64,000 bases of DNA from Lentisphaerae bacterium GWF2_57_35 (lineage in GTDB: Bacteria; Verrucomicrobiota; Kiritimatiellia; CAIQIC01; GWF2-57-35): positions 124,001-188,000 of the forward strand of contig MHBK01000033.1 of NCBI GenBank assembly GCA_001804865.1. Direction: 5' to 3'. The notes below the pieces were generated by a model. The model saw nothing but the letters and a program-made list of their open reading frames with translations. It made no database searches and was not told the origin of the DNA. The translations under genes were made by a program, and so were the position numbers. Positions 1 through 8,409 of this stretch are shown here, one piece after another (position 1 is the first letter of the stretch; each line of letters begins with the position of its first letter).

Positions 1-127
1 TTTATCAATCTGCTTTCGATGCAAAGAGTGGGAAGGATACTTTCGCATCTATCCAAATGCTGCAGGCCGATCCTGCGAATCAGCGCGCCGGCTCATTCCA
101 GCAGAGGGATTGCTCGACGTTGGGCGA
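1..127. other. Window edge, no gene seen
   Basis: These bases lie downstream of the minus-strand HEAT-repeat gene. Frames are open for short distances only because the window begins here. I see no recognisable gene end, tRNA or hairpin. Confidence 0.5.
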
Positions 128-1591
128 TTACCGTCCATGCAGAACGGAATCATGATTGAATTTCCACCATTCGCGCCAGGCTTCATAATTGGCCTGCGAG
201 GTTCCGGTGATGGATTGAAGGGCTTGCAAAACTGTTTTGCTGTTGCCGTCGGCCAGCAGGCCGATCAGCGGTTCCACGGCATTCACTTCGCGCATTTCGA
301 CGAGAGCCGAGATGGCTGTTTCGCGGACGTAGCGATTGTCGTCCTTCAAGGCGGCGAGAAGGGATTGCAGTCCTTCGGGCCGGCGAAGTTTGGCTAGAGT
401 TTCGATGGTTTTGACCCGGACCACGGGCTTTTCGTCCTTCATGGCGTCGAACAGCGGCGCCAGGGGAACGGAGGTCCGAATCATGCCCAGGGACTCGATG
501 GCCTTGGCGCGCACCATCATGTTTTTGTCCTTCAGCAAATGCACCAGGGGGGCAACGGCTTTGGAATCCTTGATGTCGCCCAGGGCCCAGGCGGCATTTT
601 CCCGGACGTTGTCGTTCGGACTGGACAGCACGGCGACCAACGGCTCTATGGCAATGGGACCCATGCGCGCCAGAGCCGCGGCGGCGCCCTCGCGGGAAGC
701 CTTGGCTTCGTCGCCCAGCATTTTGATCAGCACCGGCACGGCTTTGGGGTCCCTGATTTCGCCCAGCGCCTGGCTGGCGGCGTTGATCGTATCGGAATTC
801 TTCAAGGCCTCGAGCAGGGCATCGACCGATCGGGGATCTTTGATTTCGCCCAAGGCTTCGGCGGCTTTGTTGCGAACTTCCGCTTCGGGATCCTTCAGCG
901 CGCCCAGCAAGGCGTCGACCACGGCCGGCGTTTTGATGTCCCGTATCCGGTTCTTCAATTCCCAGGTCGCACGAATCCTGACCTCGCGATCGTCGTCCTC
1001 GAGCGAGCCCAGCAAGGCTTCGATCGAGAAGGGGTCCTGAATCCGTTTCAAGAGGATACGCCCCTGTTTTTCCATTTCCGGCGAGCCGGATTCCATGGCG
1101 CGAAGAATCGGTTCGACCGCCAGGGTTCCCATCCGATAGATCGCCGACGAGATCTTGCCGTCCTTGTCATTGGAAAGGGCTTTGAGCATCGGTTCGAGGA
1201 CCTGGGGATCCTTGAGATCGGCCAGCGCGCGGGCCGCCGCTCCGCGAACTGCGGAATTGGCATCCTGAAGGGCCGGCGCCAGCGTGGCGATCAACCGGGG
1301 ATCGCGTTTGGCTCCCAGTTCTTCGATGGCTTTTAGGCGTGCTTCGGCGTCCGGGCTTTTCAAGGCTTCCGTTGCGACAGCGCCCGCGTCATCCGGCTTA
1401 TCGACTTTTTCCTGGGACAAGGTTTCTACGCGCTTGAGGATTTCCAAGCTGTTGATGGCCCTGGCCATTTGCGCCAGATCGGAGACTTGAGATTTTCGGG
1501 CCAGCCGGCTGGTATTGCCGACGATCGCGATGGACATTAAAAGAATGAAAACGATCAAAAAAGCCAGACCGATGAGTGTAGCCGTCGTCAT
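128..1591 (-). CDS. Membrane-anchored HEAT-repeat protein
   Basis: The 487-residue product has one N-terminal hydrophobic segment (about residues 4-26, start MTTATLIGLAFL) followed by a short charged linker and then roughly ten HEAT/PBS-lyase-type repeats of about 31 residues, with recurring cores such as VRGAAARALADL, VRNKAAEALGEI and VRENAAWALGDI. HEAT solenoids are protein-protein scaffolds; no catalytic residues are visible. The open frame extends further upstream (to 2047) but that part is antisense to the radical SAM gene. The start at 1591 is preferred because it begins the membrane segment and has GGGGAA about ten bases upstream. It is divergently transcribed from the neighbouring operon. 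The partner is unknown; a role as an envelope scaffold is inference. Confidence 0.85.
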   Translation of the reverse strand: MTTATLIGLAFLIVFILLMSIAIVGNTSRLARKSQVSDLAQMARAINSLEILKRVETLSQEKVDKPDDAGAVATEALKSPDAEARLKAIEELGAKRDPRLIATLAPALQDANSAVRGAAARALADLKDPQVLEPMLKALSNDKDGKISSAIYRMGTLAVEPILRAMESGSPEMEKQGRILLKRIQDPFSIEALLGSLEDDDREVRIRATWELKNRIRDIKTPAVVDALLGALKDPEAEVRNKAAEALGEIKDPRSVDALLEALKNSDTINAASQALGEIRDPKAVPVLIKMLGDEAKASREGAAAALARMGPIAIEPLVAVLSSPNDNVRENAAWALGDIKDSKAVAPLVHLLKDKNMMVRAKAIESLGMIRTSVPLAPLFDAMKDEKPVVRVKTIETLAKLRRPEGLQSLLAALKDDNRYVRETAISALVEMREVNAVEPLIGLLADGNSKTVLQALQSITGTSQANYEAWREWWKFNHDSVLHGR

Positions 1592-1675
1592 GATCTTTTG
1601 TTCCCCACACGCCGGCGCTTTCAGCCGGATTGGAATACATAGTACCAGATGTGCGTGAATTATGTTATGTAAAAC

Positions 1676-1703
1676 TTGTCGATGACATGGATTGAAGTAA
1701 CAT
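1676..1703 (+). promoter_or_regulatory. Candidate sigma-70 promoter of the AmmeMemoRadiSam operon
   Basis: TTGTCG (1676-1681) and TAACAT (1698-1703) are separated by 16 bases and sit 23 bases before the radical SAM start. The match is moderate, and the position in the divergent intergenic gap is its main support. Confidence 0.3.
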
Positions 1704-1726
1704 GAGTCAAATGGCAGGGTCGTATC

Positions 1727-2698
1727 ATGAATGTGCAGTGCGAATTGTGTCCCAAACGGTGCGACGTGGCCCCGGGTGAAAGCGGGGAATGCCGGATTCG
1801 CGTTAATCTCGATGGCAAGCTGCTGGCCGTTACCTATGGCTATCCCTGTTCCGTGCACGTCGATCCCGTTGAAAAGAAGCCGGTGTTCCATTTTTTGCCG
1901 GGCACGAGCACGTTTTCTTTGGCGACCGTCGGGTGCAATCTGCATTGCTTGAATTGCCAGAATTGGGAAATCTCGCAACAAAATCCGGAGGATGTCCCTG
2001 CCAGCCCGCTGCCGCCGGAGGACGTCGTTCGACTGGCGCAGAAGCATGGCTGCCGTTCCGTTTCGTATACCTATACCGACCCGGTCGTTTATTACGAATA
2101 CACGCTGGACTGCTGCCGACGTGTCCGGGAGGGCGGATTAAAAAACGTATTGGTGACCGCGGGGTACATCAATGCCGAGCCTTGGAGGGAGTTGCTGCGC
2201 GAAGTCGATGCGGCCCGGATCGATCTGAAGTCGATGTCCGACGCCTTTTATCGGGACGTCTGCGGGGCCACGCTGAATCCCGTGTTGGCCGCCCTGACGA
2301 CGGCCCGATCGATGGTTCCTCTGGTGGAGGTCATCCACCTGGTCATTCCCACCTTGAACGACCGGGATGAGGACCTGACGCAACTGTGCCGATGGATCAA
2401 AGAAAATCTGGGGCCTGACGCGCCGCTTCATTTTTCGCGTTTTTTTCCGCAGTATCGCATGCACAACCTTCCGCCGACGCCGCTGAGCACGCTGGAACGC
2501 GCAAAACAGATCGCCGAAACGGAAGGACTTCGCTATATTTACATGGGCAATATTTCGGAGCGGGAGTCGGCCAACACCTATTGTCCTTCGTGTCGGAACC
2601 TGTTGATTAGGCGGAGCGGCTATAGGGTGCTGGAAAACCATCTGCGCGAGGGCCGATGCCCGAAGTGCAGGTCGGAGATTTACGGAATATGGAAATGA
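1727..2698 (+). CDS. Radical SAM protein of the AmmeMemoRadiSam system
   Basis: This 323-residue protein resembles the radical SAM member of the AmmeMemoRadiSam system (AmmeMemoSam_rS family, related to pyruvate-formate-lyase activating enzymes). The N-terminus has paired cysteines (CELCPKRC, residues 5-12, and a later C22). The cluster-binding CxxxCxxC is C70-C74-C77 (CNLHCLNC). The C-terminus carries two CxxC pairs (CPSC, CPKC) that could bind a metal. Known members generate a 5'-deoxyadenosyl radical; their substrate is unknown. The next three genes follow without gaps: the downstream start overlaps this stop as ATGA. The family call is strong because MEMO and AMMECR1 domains lie immediately downstream. 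The substrate cannot be read from the sequence. Confidence 0.92.
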   Translation: MNVQCELCPKRCDVAPGESGECRIRVNLDGKLLAVTYGYPCSVHVDPVEKKPVFHFLPGTSTFSLATVGCNLHCLNCQNWEISQQNPEDVPASPLPPEDVVRLAQKHGCRSVSYTYTDPVVYYEYTLDCCRRVREGGLKNVLVTAGYINAEPWRELLREVDAARIDLKSMSDAFYRDVCGATLNPVLAALTTARSMVPLVEVIHLVIPTLNDRDEDLTQLCRWIKENLGPDAPLHFSRFFPQYRMHNLPPTPLSTLERAKQIAETEGLRYIYMGNISERESANTYCPSCRNLLIRRSGYRVLENHLREGRCPKCRSEIYGIWK

Positions 2699-2883
2699 AG
2701 CGTCGAGCGTTTAACAAGCTGCTGGCCTCCGCCGTGCTTTTCCTGGCGGGAGGCGGCTGGGCCTGGCTGCGCTGGTTGGCGCCGAATCGCGTGGTGGAGG
2801 CTCTTCGCACGCATCGGTATCCCGGCCCTGTACGGCCGCTGGACGAGTCCTCGATCCTGAAACCAGGGACATGGAATGGGTGA
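2695..2883 (+). CDS. Small twin-arginine-signal protein (62 aa)
   Basis: The product starts MKRRAFNKLL, which fits the twin-arginine pattern RRxFxK, followed by a hydrophobic stretch (residues 9-26) and a 36-residue tail ending PGPVRPLDESSILKPGTWNG. The start was chosen because its ATG overlaps the radical SAM stop (ATGA); an ATG two codons upstream is also possible. The stop lies three bases before the next start, so it sits inside a coupled operon. Tat export or membrane anchoring is inferred from the motif. There is no cysteine and no recognisable catalytic domain, so it may be a structural subunit or an assembly partner of the exported neighbours. It is not a truncated version of any family I can name. 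Confidence 0.7.
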   Translation: MKRRAFNKLLASAVLFLAGGGWAWLRWLAPNRVVEALRTHRYPGPVRPLDESSILKPGTWNG

Positions 2884-2886
2884 CGC

Positions 2887-4452
2887 ATGAAACTTTCGAA
2901 GTTGATGGGGTTCATGGTTGTACTGAGTCAAATCGTGTTGCTGACCGCTTGTGGAGGAGACATGAAAGACACCGAACGGAATGAAGTTGCGCCGTCCCCC
3001 GAAAAGAAAATCATCGAAGCACAACTGGCCGGGTCCTGGTACCCCGCCAGCCGGGCCCGATTGGCGGAAGAATTCAAGGAGTATCTGGCGCGAGCCTCGG
3101 AAAGTCCTATGCTGGAAAACGTCATGGCCCTGATCCTGCCGCACGCCGGTTATCGGTTTTCGGGTCCGGTGGCCGCTTATGGGCTGCATCAGGTAGCCGG
3201 CAAGCCAATCCGGCGCGTGATCGTCATGGGACCGAGCCATCGCGTAGCGATGCCGAACATCGTCAGTATCCCGGCGGCTACGCATTACGAAACGCCCCTC
3301 GGAGAAATTCCCTTGGACACGACGTTCATCCAGCGGCTGCGAACCGATCCGCACTTCCAGGATGTCCCGTCGGCCGTCATCGGCGAGAACAGCGTGGAAA
3401 TCCAACTCCCGTTCCTTCAAGCGGCGCTGGGCTCTTTTCATCTCGTGCCCATTTATGTCGGACAACTGGATCTCGAAACGGCCAAGGCGATCGCGGGCGC
3501 GCTGCAACGCGTCATGGACAATGATACCCTCCTCGTTGCGAGTTCCGACTTTACGCATTACGGCCCTAATTATCGCTATCTTCCCTTCACGACGAACGTA
3601 CAGGAGAACCTCGAAAAATTGGACATGGGCGCCATCAAGGAAATCGAGCGCAAATCGGCGGCAGGTTTTCTTCAGTATTGCGAGAAGACCGGCGCCACCG
3701 TTTGCGGACAAGATCCCATCGCTATTCTGCTGGCGATGCTGCCCTCGGACGCCCAGTTCCACCTGCTCCATTACGATACTTCCGGCCGCATCGCCAGCGA
3801 CTTCAACAACTCGGTCAGCTATGCCAGTATGGCGTTTACGGGGCAATGGCCCGCCCAGGCGCCGGACGCATCGTCGGCACAGGAATCCCAGGCTCTATCG
3901 GAAGCCGACAAAAAGAACTTGCTGCAATTGGCGCGAAAAACGCTGGAATACGTGTTCAAGCATAATCGCCGGCCCACGCCGCAGGACTTGGAGATCGCCG
4001 TCACGCCCTCCATGAAAGCGGTGATGGGCGCTTTTGTAACGCTGCACAAAGAGGGCGAATTGAGAGGCTGCATCGGCGAGATTTTTCCGCGACGCGCCTT
4101 GTATGAAGCTGTCATGGATCATGCTCTGAATTCAGCGTTGAACGATACGAGGTTTTCACCGGTGTCGGAAGCCGAGATCTCCGGCCTGGTCTTTGAAATC
4201 TCGGCGTTGACGCCGCCCACGCCGGTCGACTCCTATCAGGACATCGTGCTGGGCAAGCACGGCATGGTGCTCGCTAAAAATGGCCGTTCCGCCGTTTTCC
4301 TGCCGCAAGTGGCGCCGGAGCAGGGTTGGGATATTGCGCAAACCTTGACTCATCTTTCGATGAAAGCCGGCTTGCCGGCCGATGCCTGGAAATCGGGAGC
4401 CAAGTTCACGGTTTTTGAAGCCATTGTTTTCAGTGAGGACGACCAGAAGTGA
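2887..4452 (+). CDS. MEMO-AMMECR1 fusion with lipoprotein signal
   Basis: This 521-residue protein joins both non-radical-SAM parts of the AmmeMemoRadiSam system. The first 22 residues form a lipoprotein signal (lipobox LLTAC, lipidated C22). Residues about 45-320 are a MEMO domain: the residues expected to bind metal are present, H86 (LPHAGYRFSG), H118 (GPSHR) and C273 (TVCGQDP), with ENSVEIQLPF and ASSDFTHYG between. Residues about 335-515 are an AMMECR1 domain with the hallmark LRGCIG (392-397). MEMO domains resemble class III extradiol dioxygenases; the reaction of the bacterial system is unknown. The lipobox places both domains outside the cytoplasm, while the radical SAM partner has no export signal. 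The downstream gene overlaps by GTGA. AmmA and AmmB are often separate genes; here they are fused. Confidence 0.93.
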   Translation: MKLSKLMGFMVVLSQIVLLTACGGDMKDTERNEVAPSPEKKIIEAQLAGSWYPASRARLAEEFKEYLARASESPMLENVMALILPHAGYRFSGPVAAYGLHQVAGKPIRRVIVMGPSHRVAMPNIVSIPAATHYETPLGEIPLDTTFIQRLRTDPHFQDVPSAVIGENSVEIQLPFLQAALGSFHLVPIYVGQLDLETAKAIAGALQRVMDNDTLLVASSDFTHYGPNYRYLPFTTNVQENLEKLDMGAIKEIERKSAAGFLQYCEKTGATVCGQDPIAILLAMLPSDAQFHLLHYDTSGRIASDFNNSVSYASMAFTGQWPAQAPDASSAQESQALSEADKKNLLQLARKTLEYVFKHNRRPTPQDLEIAVTPSMKAVMGAFVTLHKEGELRGCIGEIFPRRALYEAVMDHALNSALNDTRFSPVSEAEISGLVFEISALTPPTPVDSYQDIVLGKHGMVLAKNGRSAVFLPQVAPEQGWDIAQTLTHLSMKAGLPADAWKSGAKFTVFEAIVFSEDDQK

Positions 4453-7400
4453 CGGTTATTTCCGGCGAGCGCAAAACTTGGCGGCCTCTCGTATTGATCG
4501 CAAGCCTGGGGTTTTTTGCTCTCGTGGCTCAAACGCTCCTGTTCCGGGAATTCTTAACCGTCTATGAGGGCAGCGAATTCGGATTGGCCAGCTTTTTTGC
4601 CTCCTGGCTGTTGTGTCTGGCTTTGGGGGCGCTGCTGGGGAGGTTGCCCAGGCGCTATGCCGCCGCAGGCGCGCCCGGTTTCGAATGGCTGGGATTCCTT
4701 TATCTGCCCGCTTACGTCCTGCAGCTTTGGTTGATTTCGAATTCGCGGCTGTTGGCCGGCGTTCACGCCTACGAGTTGTTTCCATTCTGGAAAATGCTTC
4801 CTGTTTCGTTGCTGGCCAATGCGCCGGTGAGTTTGACGACTGGGTTTCTCTTCGTCCTGGCGTGCGGTTGGATATCCGGTCAGGGCCGTTTCCCGGCCAC
4901 GCGGGTCTATACGTGGGAAACAGCCGGCAGTGTGTTGGGCGGAATTGCGGCAACCATCGCTTTGACGGTCGGCCTGTCTGGCGAGACGTGCATCCTCCTG
5001 GCCATGATGGTCGTTACGAGCGCTATGGCGCTGCAGGCGCAAACTCGGAAACGGATTGTCGTCCCCGTCGCGATGACATTGCTTCTTCTAAGCGTCCTTC
5101 TTTCCGGCGGGGCGGCGCGTTGGGAGCAGCGAAATTTAGTCAGGGCCTGGAGTCGGATTCTTCCCTCGGACGCTTTCGAAGGATCGTTCACGACGCCGCA
5201 GGCCCGGTATCTATACGGCGAGCATCGAAAACAGTTCAATGTGATCGCCTGGGAGTCGGTCACCGAAAGTTTTCCGGAAACCGAACATGCCTCCGAAATG
5301 GCCGCGGTCTGTCTTGCTCAAGCGCCGGCGGCCAGGGATATCCTCGTGATCGGGCCCGGCTCTCTGCCGCTTTGCCGCCGCTTGCTGGAAATGCCGGATT
5401 TGCGGATCACGTATCTGCACCCTGATCCCGAGTATCCGTCCCGCTTGATGAGCCTGCTTCCCTCCGCGCAGGCCGCCGGTTTGGCCAGGCTCATCTTGCC
5501 GGGCGCAGACATCCGCCGGTTTCTGGATCGCGATTTCCAACCATTCGATTTGGTCATTCTGAACATTCCGGATGCCGCCGCGTTGGCGCTGAATCGATAT
5601 TCCACGCTGGAATTCTATCGGCAAATCAAGTCGCGGTTAACGCCCAACGGCGTGGTTTGCGCGCGGTTTTCCGGCGGCGAAAACTATATGGGCGACGAGA
5701 CGGCAGGGCTTGGCGCCTCCCTGGTTTACACCCTGGGCCAGGTCTTTTCCCATTTGGCGTTGAAGCCCGGCGACGAAAGCTGGCTGGCGGCTTCCGATTC
5801 TGACTTCTTGTCGGAGGATTCATCCGTTCTTCGGCAACGCCTTGCCGCGATTCCCGGCGCCGAAGCAATCTATCCGCCGGAGGGCTTGATGTCGTTGTAT
5901 CCAGCCGACCGGATACGATTTCAATGGCAAGCATATCGCAGCGCCATCGAAGCTCAACCAACGGGCTATTTTTTAAATACGGACCGTCATCCCAAGGCCA
6001 GTCTGTATTCTTTGCTCCTGGCCGGCAAGGCGTCGGATGGCGCCGCCTGGTCGTCCCGGCTGCTTAACCGGTTGGCGCATACCAGCGTCTGGGCTTTGTG
6101 GCTGGCCATTCTTGTCATGGCGCTGCTGCGGATGCTGTATCGACGCCGTCGGGCTTCGGCCACATCCGAAAAAGCATCGGTTTACGACGTGGCGCTTCTG
6201 CTGACGTCGGTCGGTTGGGTGGGGTTGTCGCTCAGCCTTGCGATGATGTTTCTTTACGAATCGCGCGAAGGATCTTTGTTTCTGTTCGTGGGCTTGCTCT
6301 CGGCGCTCTTTATGTTGGGGCTTGTAGCCGGCAGCTTGATGGCCAACCGCCGGCTGGAGCGACCGGACGCAAATCCACGAAGCCTTGCCGCCGTTTTGCT
6401 CGGAGGTCTTGCTTTGTTTATTGCCGGAGCGGCAGCGGGACTTTCACACTTGCCTGCTTCATTTCTTATTCTGCTCTTTCTTCCCGCGGGGTTGTTTTGC
6501 GGGGCGTTGATTCCTCCGATGGTCGCCTTGTTGCAAGCCCGCGGATTTTCCTCGCCGACCGCTGGAGGCGTCGTTGAGTTGTTCGACAATCTGGGCGGAG
6601 TCTTGGGCGGGTTTTTTACCGGGCTGGTCTTGCTGCCGGTTTACGGAGTCGAAGCGACCCTGCTGGTGTTGCTGGCGCTGGTCCTCGTCAATCTTCCGAT
6701 TCTTGGGCGAAGAACGACGGCAGAGGCGAGGGGCGATCCGTGGGATCGTTTTGCAAGGGCGGCCGGCCATGTCATGGCCGGATTGATGCTTGTGTTCGTG
6801 CTCTTCACGCGCTTTCATCATCCTGCCGCCGACAGCGAACTGATCCTCTTCGAAAAGGCGGCCCGTAAAATGGCGGCGGATAAAACGCTGCTCCTCAAGA
6901 AAGGTCTCTCCATACATGGACGCGATACCGGCTATTTCCGGGTCGACGAGGGTGGGGAAAACCCCTCGTGGATTTATCGCTCCGACGATTATGCCGGTCG
7001 CATCGCCGGTTATGGCGGACCGATGTCCGCAGCCGTTTGGGTTGCCGGCGATGGCCGCTTAAAGAGTCTGGCGATTTACCAGTCACGGGAGACCCCGGCG
7101 TATAATCGCATGCTCCGCGGCTGGCTGGAGGCGCTAAAGGGCGTCAGTCTGTTTCAGGCGGAAGCCATCGCCAAAATCGACGGCGTCTCGGGCGCCACTA
7201 TGACTTCGCAGGCGGTTCTGGAACTGCTTAGAAAATCAGGCTCATCCTTCGCCGGATTGGTCTTGGGGCGGCAGACAGGTATTTCCGAGGTTGCGTCGAG
7301 CCGGGCAGCGTTCTCCTGGAGCCTGGTGTTTTTCTATGCCTTGATGCTGGGGGCCTTGCTGGTCCGGCGGCATCCCTCACGATGGGTCCGGAAGGTTTTT

Positions 7401-8279
7401 CTACTGAGCGTGGTCATTCTCGCCGGCGCGCTTTTCAACCTGCAATACTCGCTTGACCATGTGATTTCGTTGCTGCTGGGGAATGCCCCTTCGCCTTCAT
7501 GGAGCGTTGCTTTTGCCATGATCGCGATCGTGCCTCTAGGGTCGATTCTGTTCGGCAACGTGTATTGCGGATGGCTATGCCCTTTCGGCGCGATTCAGGA
7601 GTGGCTGGGCGACCTGGTTCCGGCGCGGCGGCGATGGACGCCGCCCAAGACGCTTTGGCGGTTTGCGCGGCACATGAAATATGTGCTTCTCTTTGTCTTG
7701 CTCGCCTCGGCGGCGATGATGTCCAGGGCTTCCGTCGACGAAGCCGACCCGCTGACCCGCGTTTTCATTCAATTTCCCAAAGGATTGCTTTCGTGGGGCC
7801 TTGTATTTCTTTTGGCTATAAGTGTGTTCTTCCGCCGGTTTTGGTGCCGGAATCTTTGTCCGGCCGGCGCTTTTCTTTCCCTGCTGGGCGACATGACCTG
7901 GTTGAGAAAATGGCGTCCTGTCATTCATCCCGCGCGCTGCGACATGGGCGTTCGCAGGGTGGGGGAACTCGATTGCCTGCAATGCGATCGTTGCCGGATG
8001 CCCAATGCGAAGCCTGTATCTCGGGGACAATGGCTCGCAGGCCTCCTGCTGATGGTTCTCGCCCTTGTGAGCGCAGGATCGATCGCGCGAAAGGCCTGGA
8101 TGCCGGAGCCAATCTCTTCAGTAGCCAAGGGCCGGATTTGCGAGCGGTCGGGAGTCGGCCAGTCACGCAATCTAGACGCAAGCCGCATCCGCCAACTCAT
8201 TTCGGAAAACCAATTATCCGATCGGGAAGCTCTCTATTATCGACCGGCTTCCGACGACGAAGAAGAAGACGCGCCCTGA
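4449..8279 (+). CDS. Giant membrane protein: spermidine synthase/MFS-like + FMN-binding + NosR/NapH-type FeS module
   Basis: The 1276-residue product starts at a GTG overlapping the upstream stop (GTGA). Residues about 10-260 are membrane helices as in fused MFS/spermidine synthases. Residues about 285-500 are a Rossmann-type domain with ILVIGPGSLP, like the aminopropyltransferase fold. A second helix block covers about 545-765. Residues about 790-930 are an FMN-binding domain with the flavinylation motif DGVSGAT (911-917), where ApbE attaches FMN to T917. The last part is a polytopic iron-sulfur protein like NosR/NapH: CGWLCP (C1040, C1044), CRNLCP (C1133, C1137), and CX11CX2CX2C (C1164, C1176, C1179, C1182). 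It probably moves electrons across the membrane to or from the exported MEMO-AMMECR1 protein; this is inference. A frame error joining two genes is unlikely because the reading frame is continuous. Confidence 0.85.
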   Translation: MTVISGERKTWRPLVLIASLGFFALVAQTLLFREFLTVYEGSEFGLASFFASWLLCLALGALLGRLPRRYAAAGAPGFEWLGFLYLPAYVLQLWLISNSRLLAGVHAYELFPFWKMLPVSLLANAPVSLTTGFLFVLACGWISGQGRFPATRVYTWETAGSVLGGIAATIALTVGLSGETCILLAMMVVTSAMALQAQTRKRIVVPVAMTLLLLSVLLSGGAARWEQRNLVRAWSRILPSDAFEGSFTTPQARYLYGEHRKQFNVIAWESVTESFPETEHASEMAAVCLAQAPAARDILVIGPGSLPLCRRLLEMPDLRITYLHPDPEYPSRLMSLLPSAQAAGLARLILPGADIRRFLDRDFQPFDLVILNIPDAAALALNRYSTLEFYRQIKSRLTPNGVVCARFSGGENYMGDETAGLGASLVYTLGQVFSHLALKPGDESWLAASDSDFLSEDSSVLRQRLAAIPGAEAIYPPEGLMSLYPADRIRFQWQAYRSAIEAQPTGYFLNTDRHPKASLYSLLLAGKASDGAAWSSRLLNRLAHTSVWALWLAILVMALLRMLYRRRRASATSEKASVYDVALLLTSVGWVGLSLSLAMMFLYESREGSLFLFVGLLSALFMLGLVAGSLMANRRLERPDANPRSLAAVLLGGLALFIAGAAAGLSHLPASFLILLFLPAGLFCGALIPPMVALLQARGFSSPTAGGVVELFDNLGGVLGGFFTGLVLLPVYGVEATLLVLLALVLVNLPILGRRTTAEARGDPWDRFARAAGHVMAGLMLVFVLFTRFHHPAADSELILFEKAARKMAADKTLLLKKGLSIHGRDTGYFRVDEGGENPSWIYRSDDYAGRIAGYGGPMSAAVWVAGDGRLKSLAIYQSRETPAYNRMLRGWLEALKGVSLFQAEAIAKIDGVSGATMTSQAVLELLRKSGSSFAGLVLGRQTGISEVASSRAAFSWSLVFFYALMLGALLVRRHPSRWVRKVFLLSVVILAGALFNLQYSLDHVISLLLGNAPSPSWSVAFAMIAIVPLGSILFGNVYCGWLCPFGAIQEWLGDLVPARRRWTPPKTLWRFARHMKYVLLFVLLASAAMMSRASVDEADPLTRVFIQFPKGLLSWGLVFLLAISVFFRRFWCRNLCPAGAFLSLLGDMTWLRKWRPVIHPARCDMGVRRVGELDCLQCDRCRMPNAKPVSRGQWLAGLLLMVLALVSAGSIARKAWMPEPISSVAKGRICERSGVGQSRNLDASRIRQLISENQLSDREALYYRPASDDEEEDAP

Positions 8280-8355
8280 AGTTCCTTGAGCTTGCCCAAA
8301 ACTTCCTCGTCTTCGGAGAAGCCGGGCCACCTTCAGATGATTGGGTAGACCGCGT

Positions 8356-8390
8356 AAAAAAAAGGGCGTCCCGATTGAATCGGGACGCCC
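8356..8390 (-). terminator. Rho-independent terminator of trpB2
   Basis: A 13-base stem (GGGCGTCCCGATT at 8364-8376 pairing with 8378-8390) has an almost closed loop. On the minus strand it is followed by eight T (the A run at 8356-8363), so it ends trpB2 transcription. It may also stop readthrough from the operon that ends at 8279. Confidence 0.9.
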
Positions 8391-8409
8391 TGTAAGGACG
8401 ATGTTTCGG

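Noticed and set aside
1592-2047. N-terminal extension of the HEAT-repeat protein
   Set aside because: These codons are antisense to the radical SAM gene and precede a well-placed membrane-anchor start.
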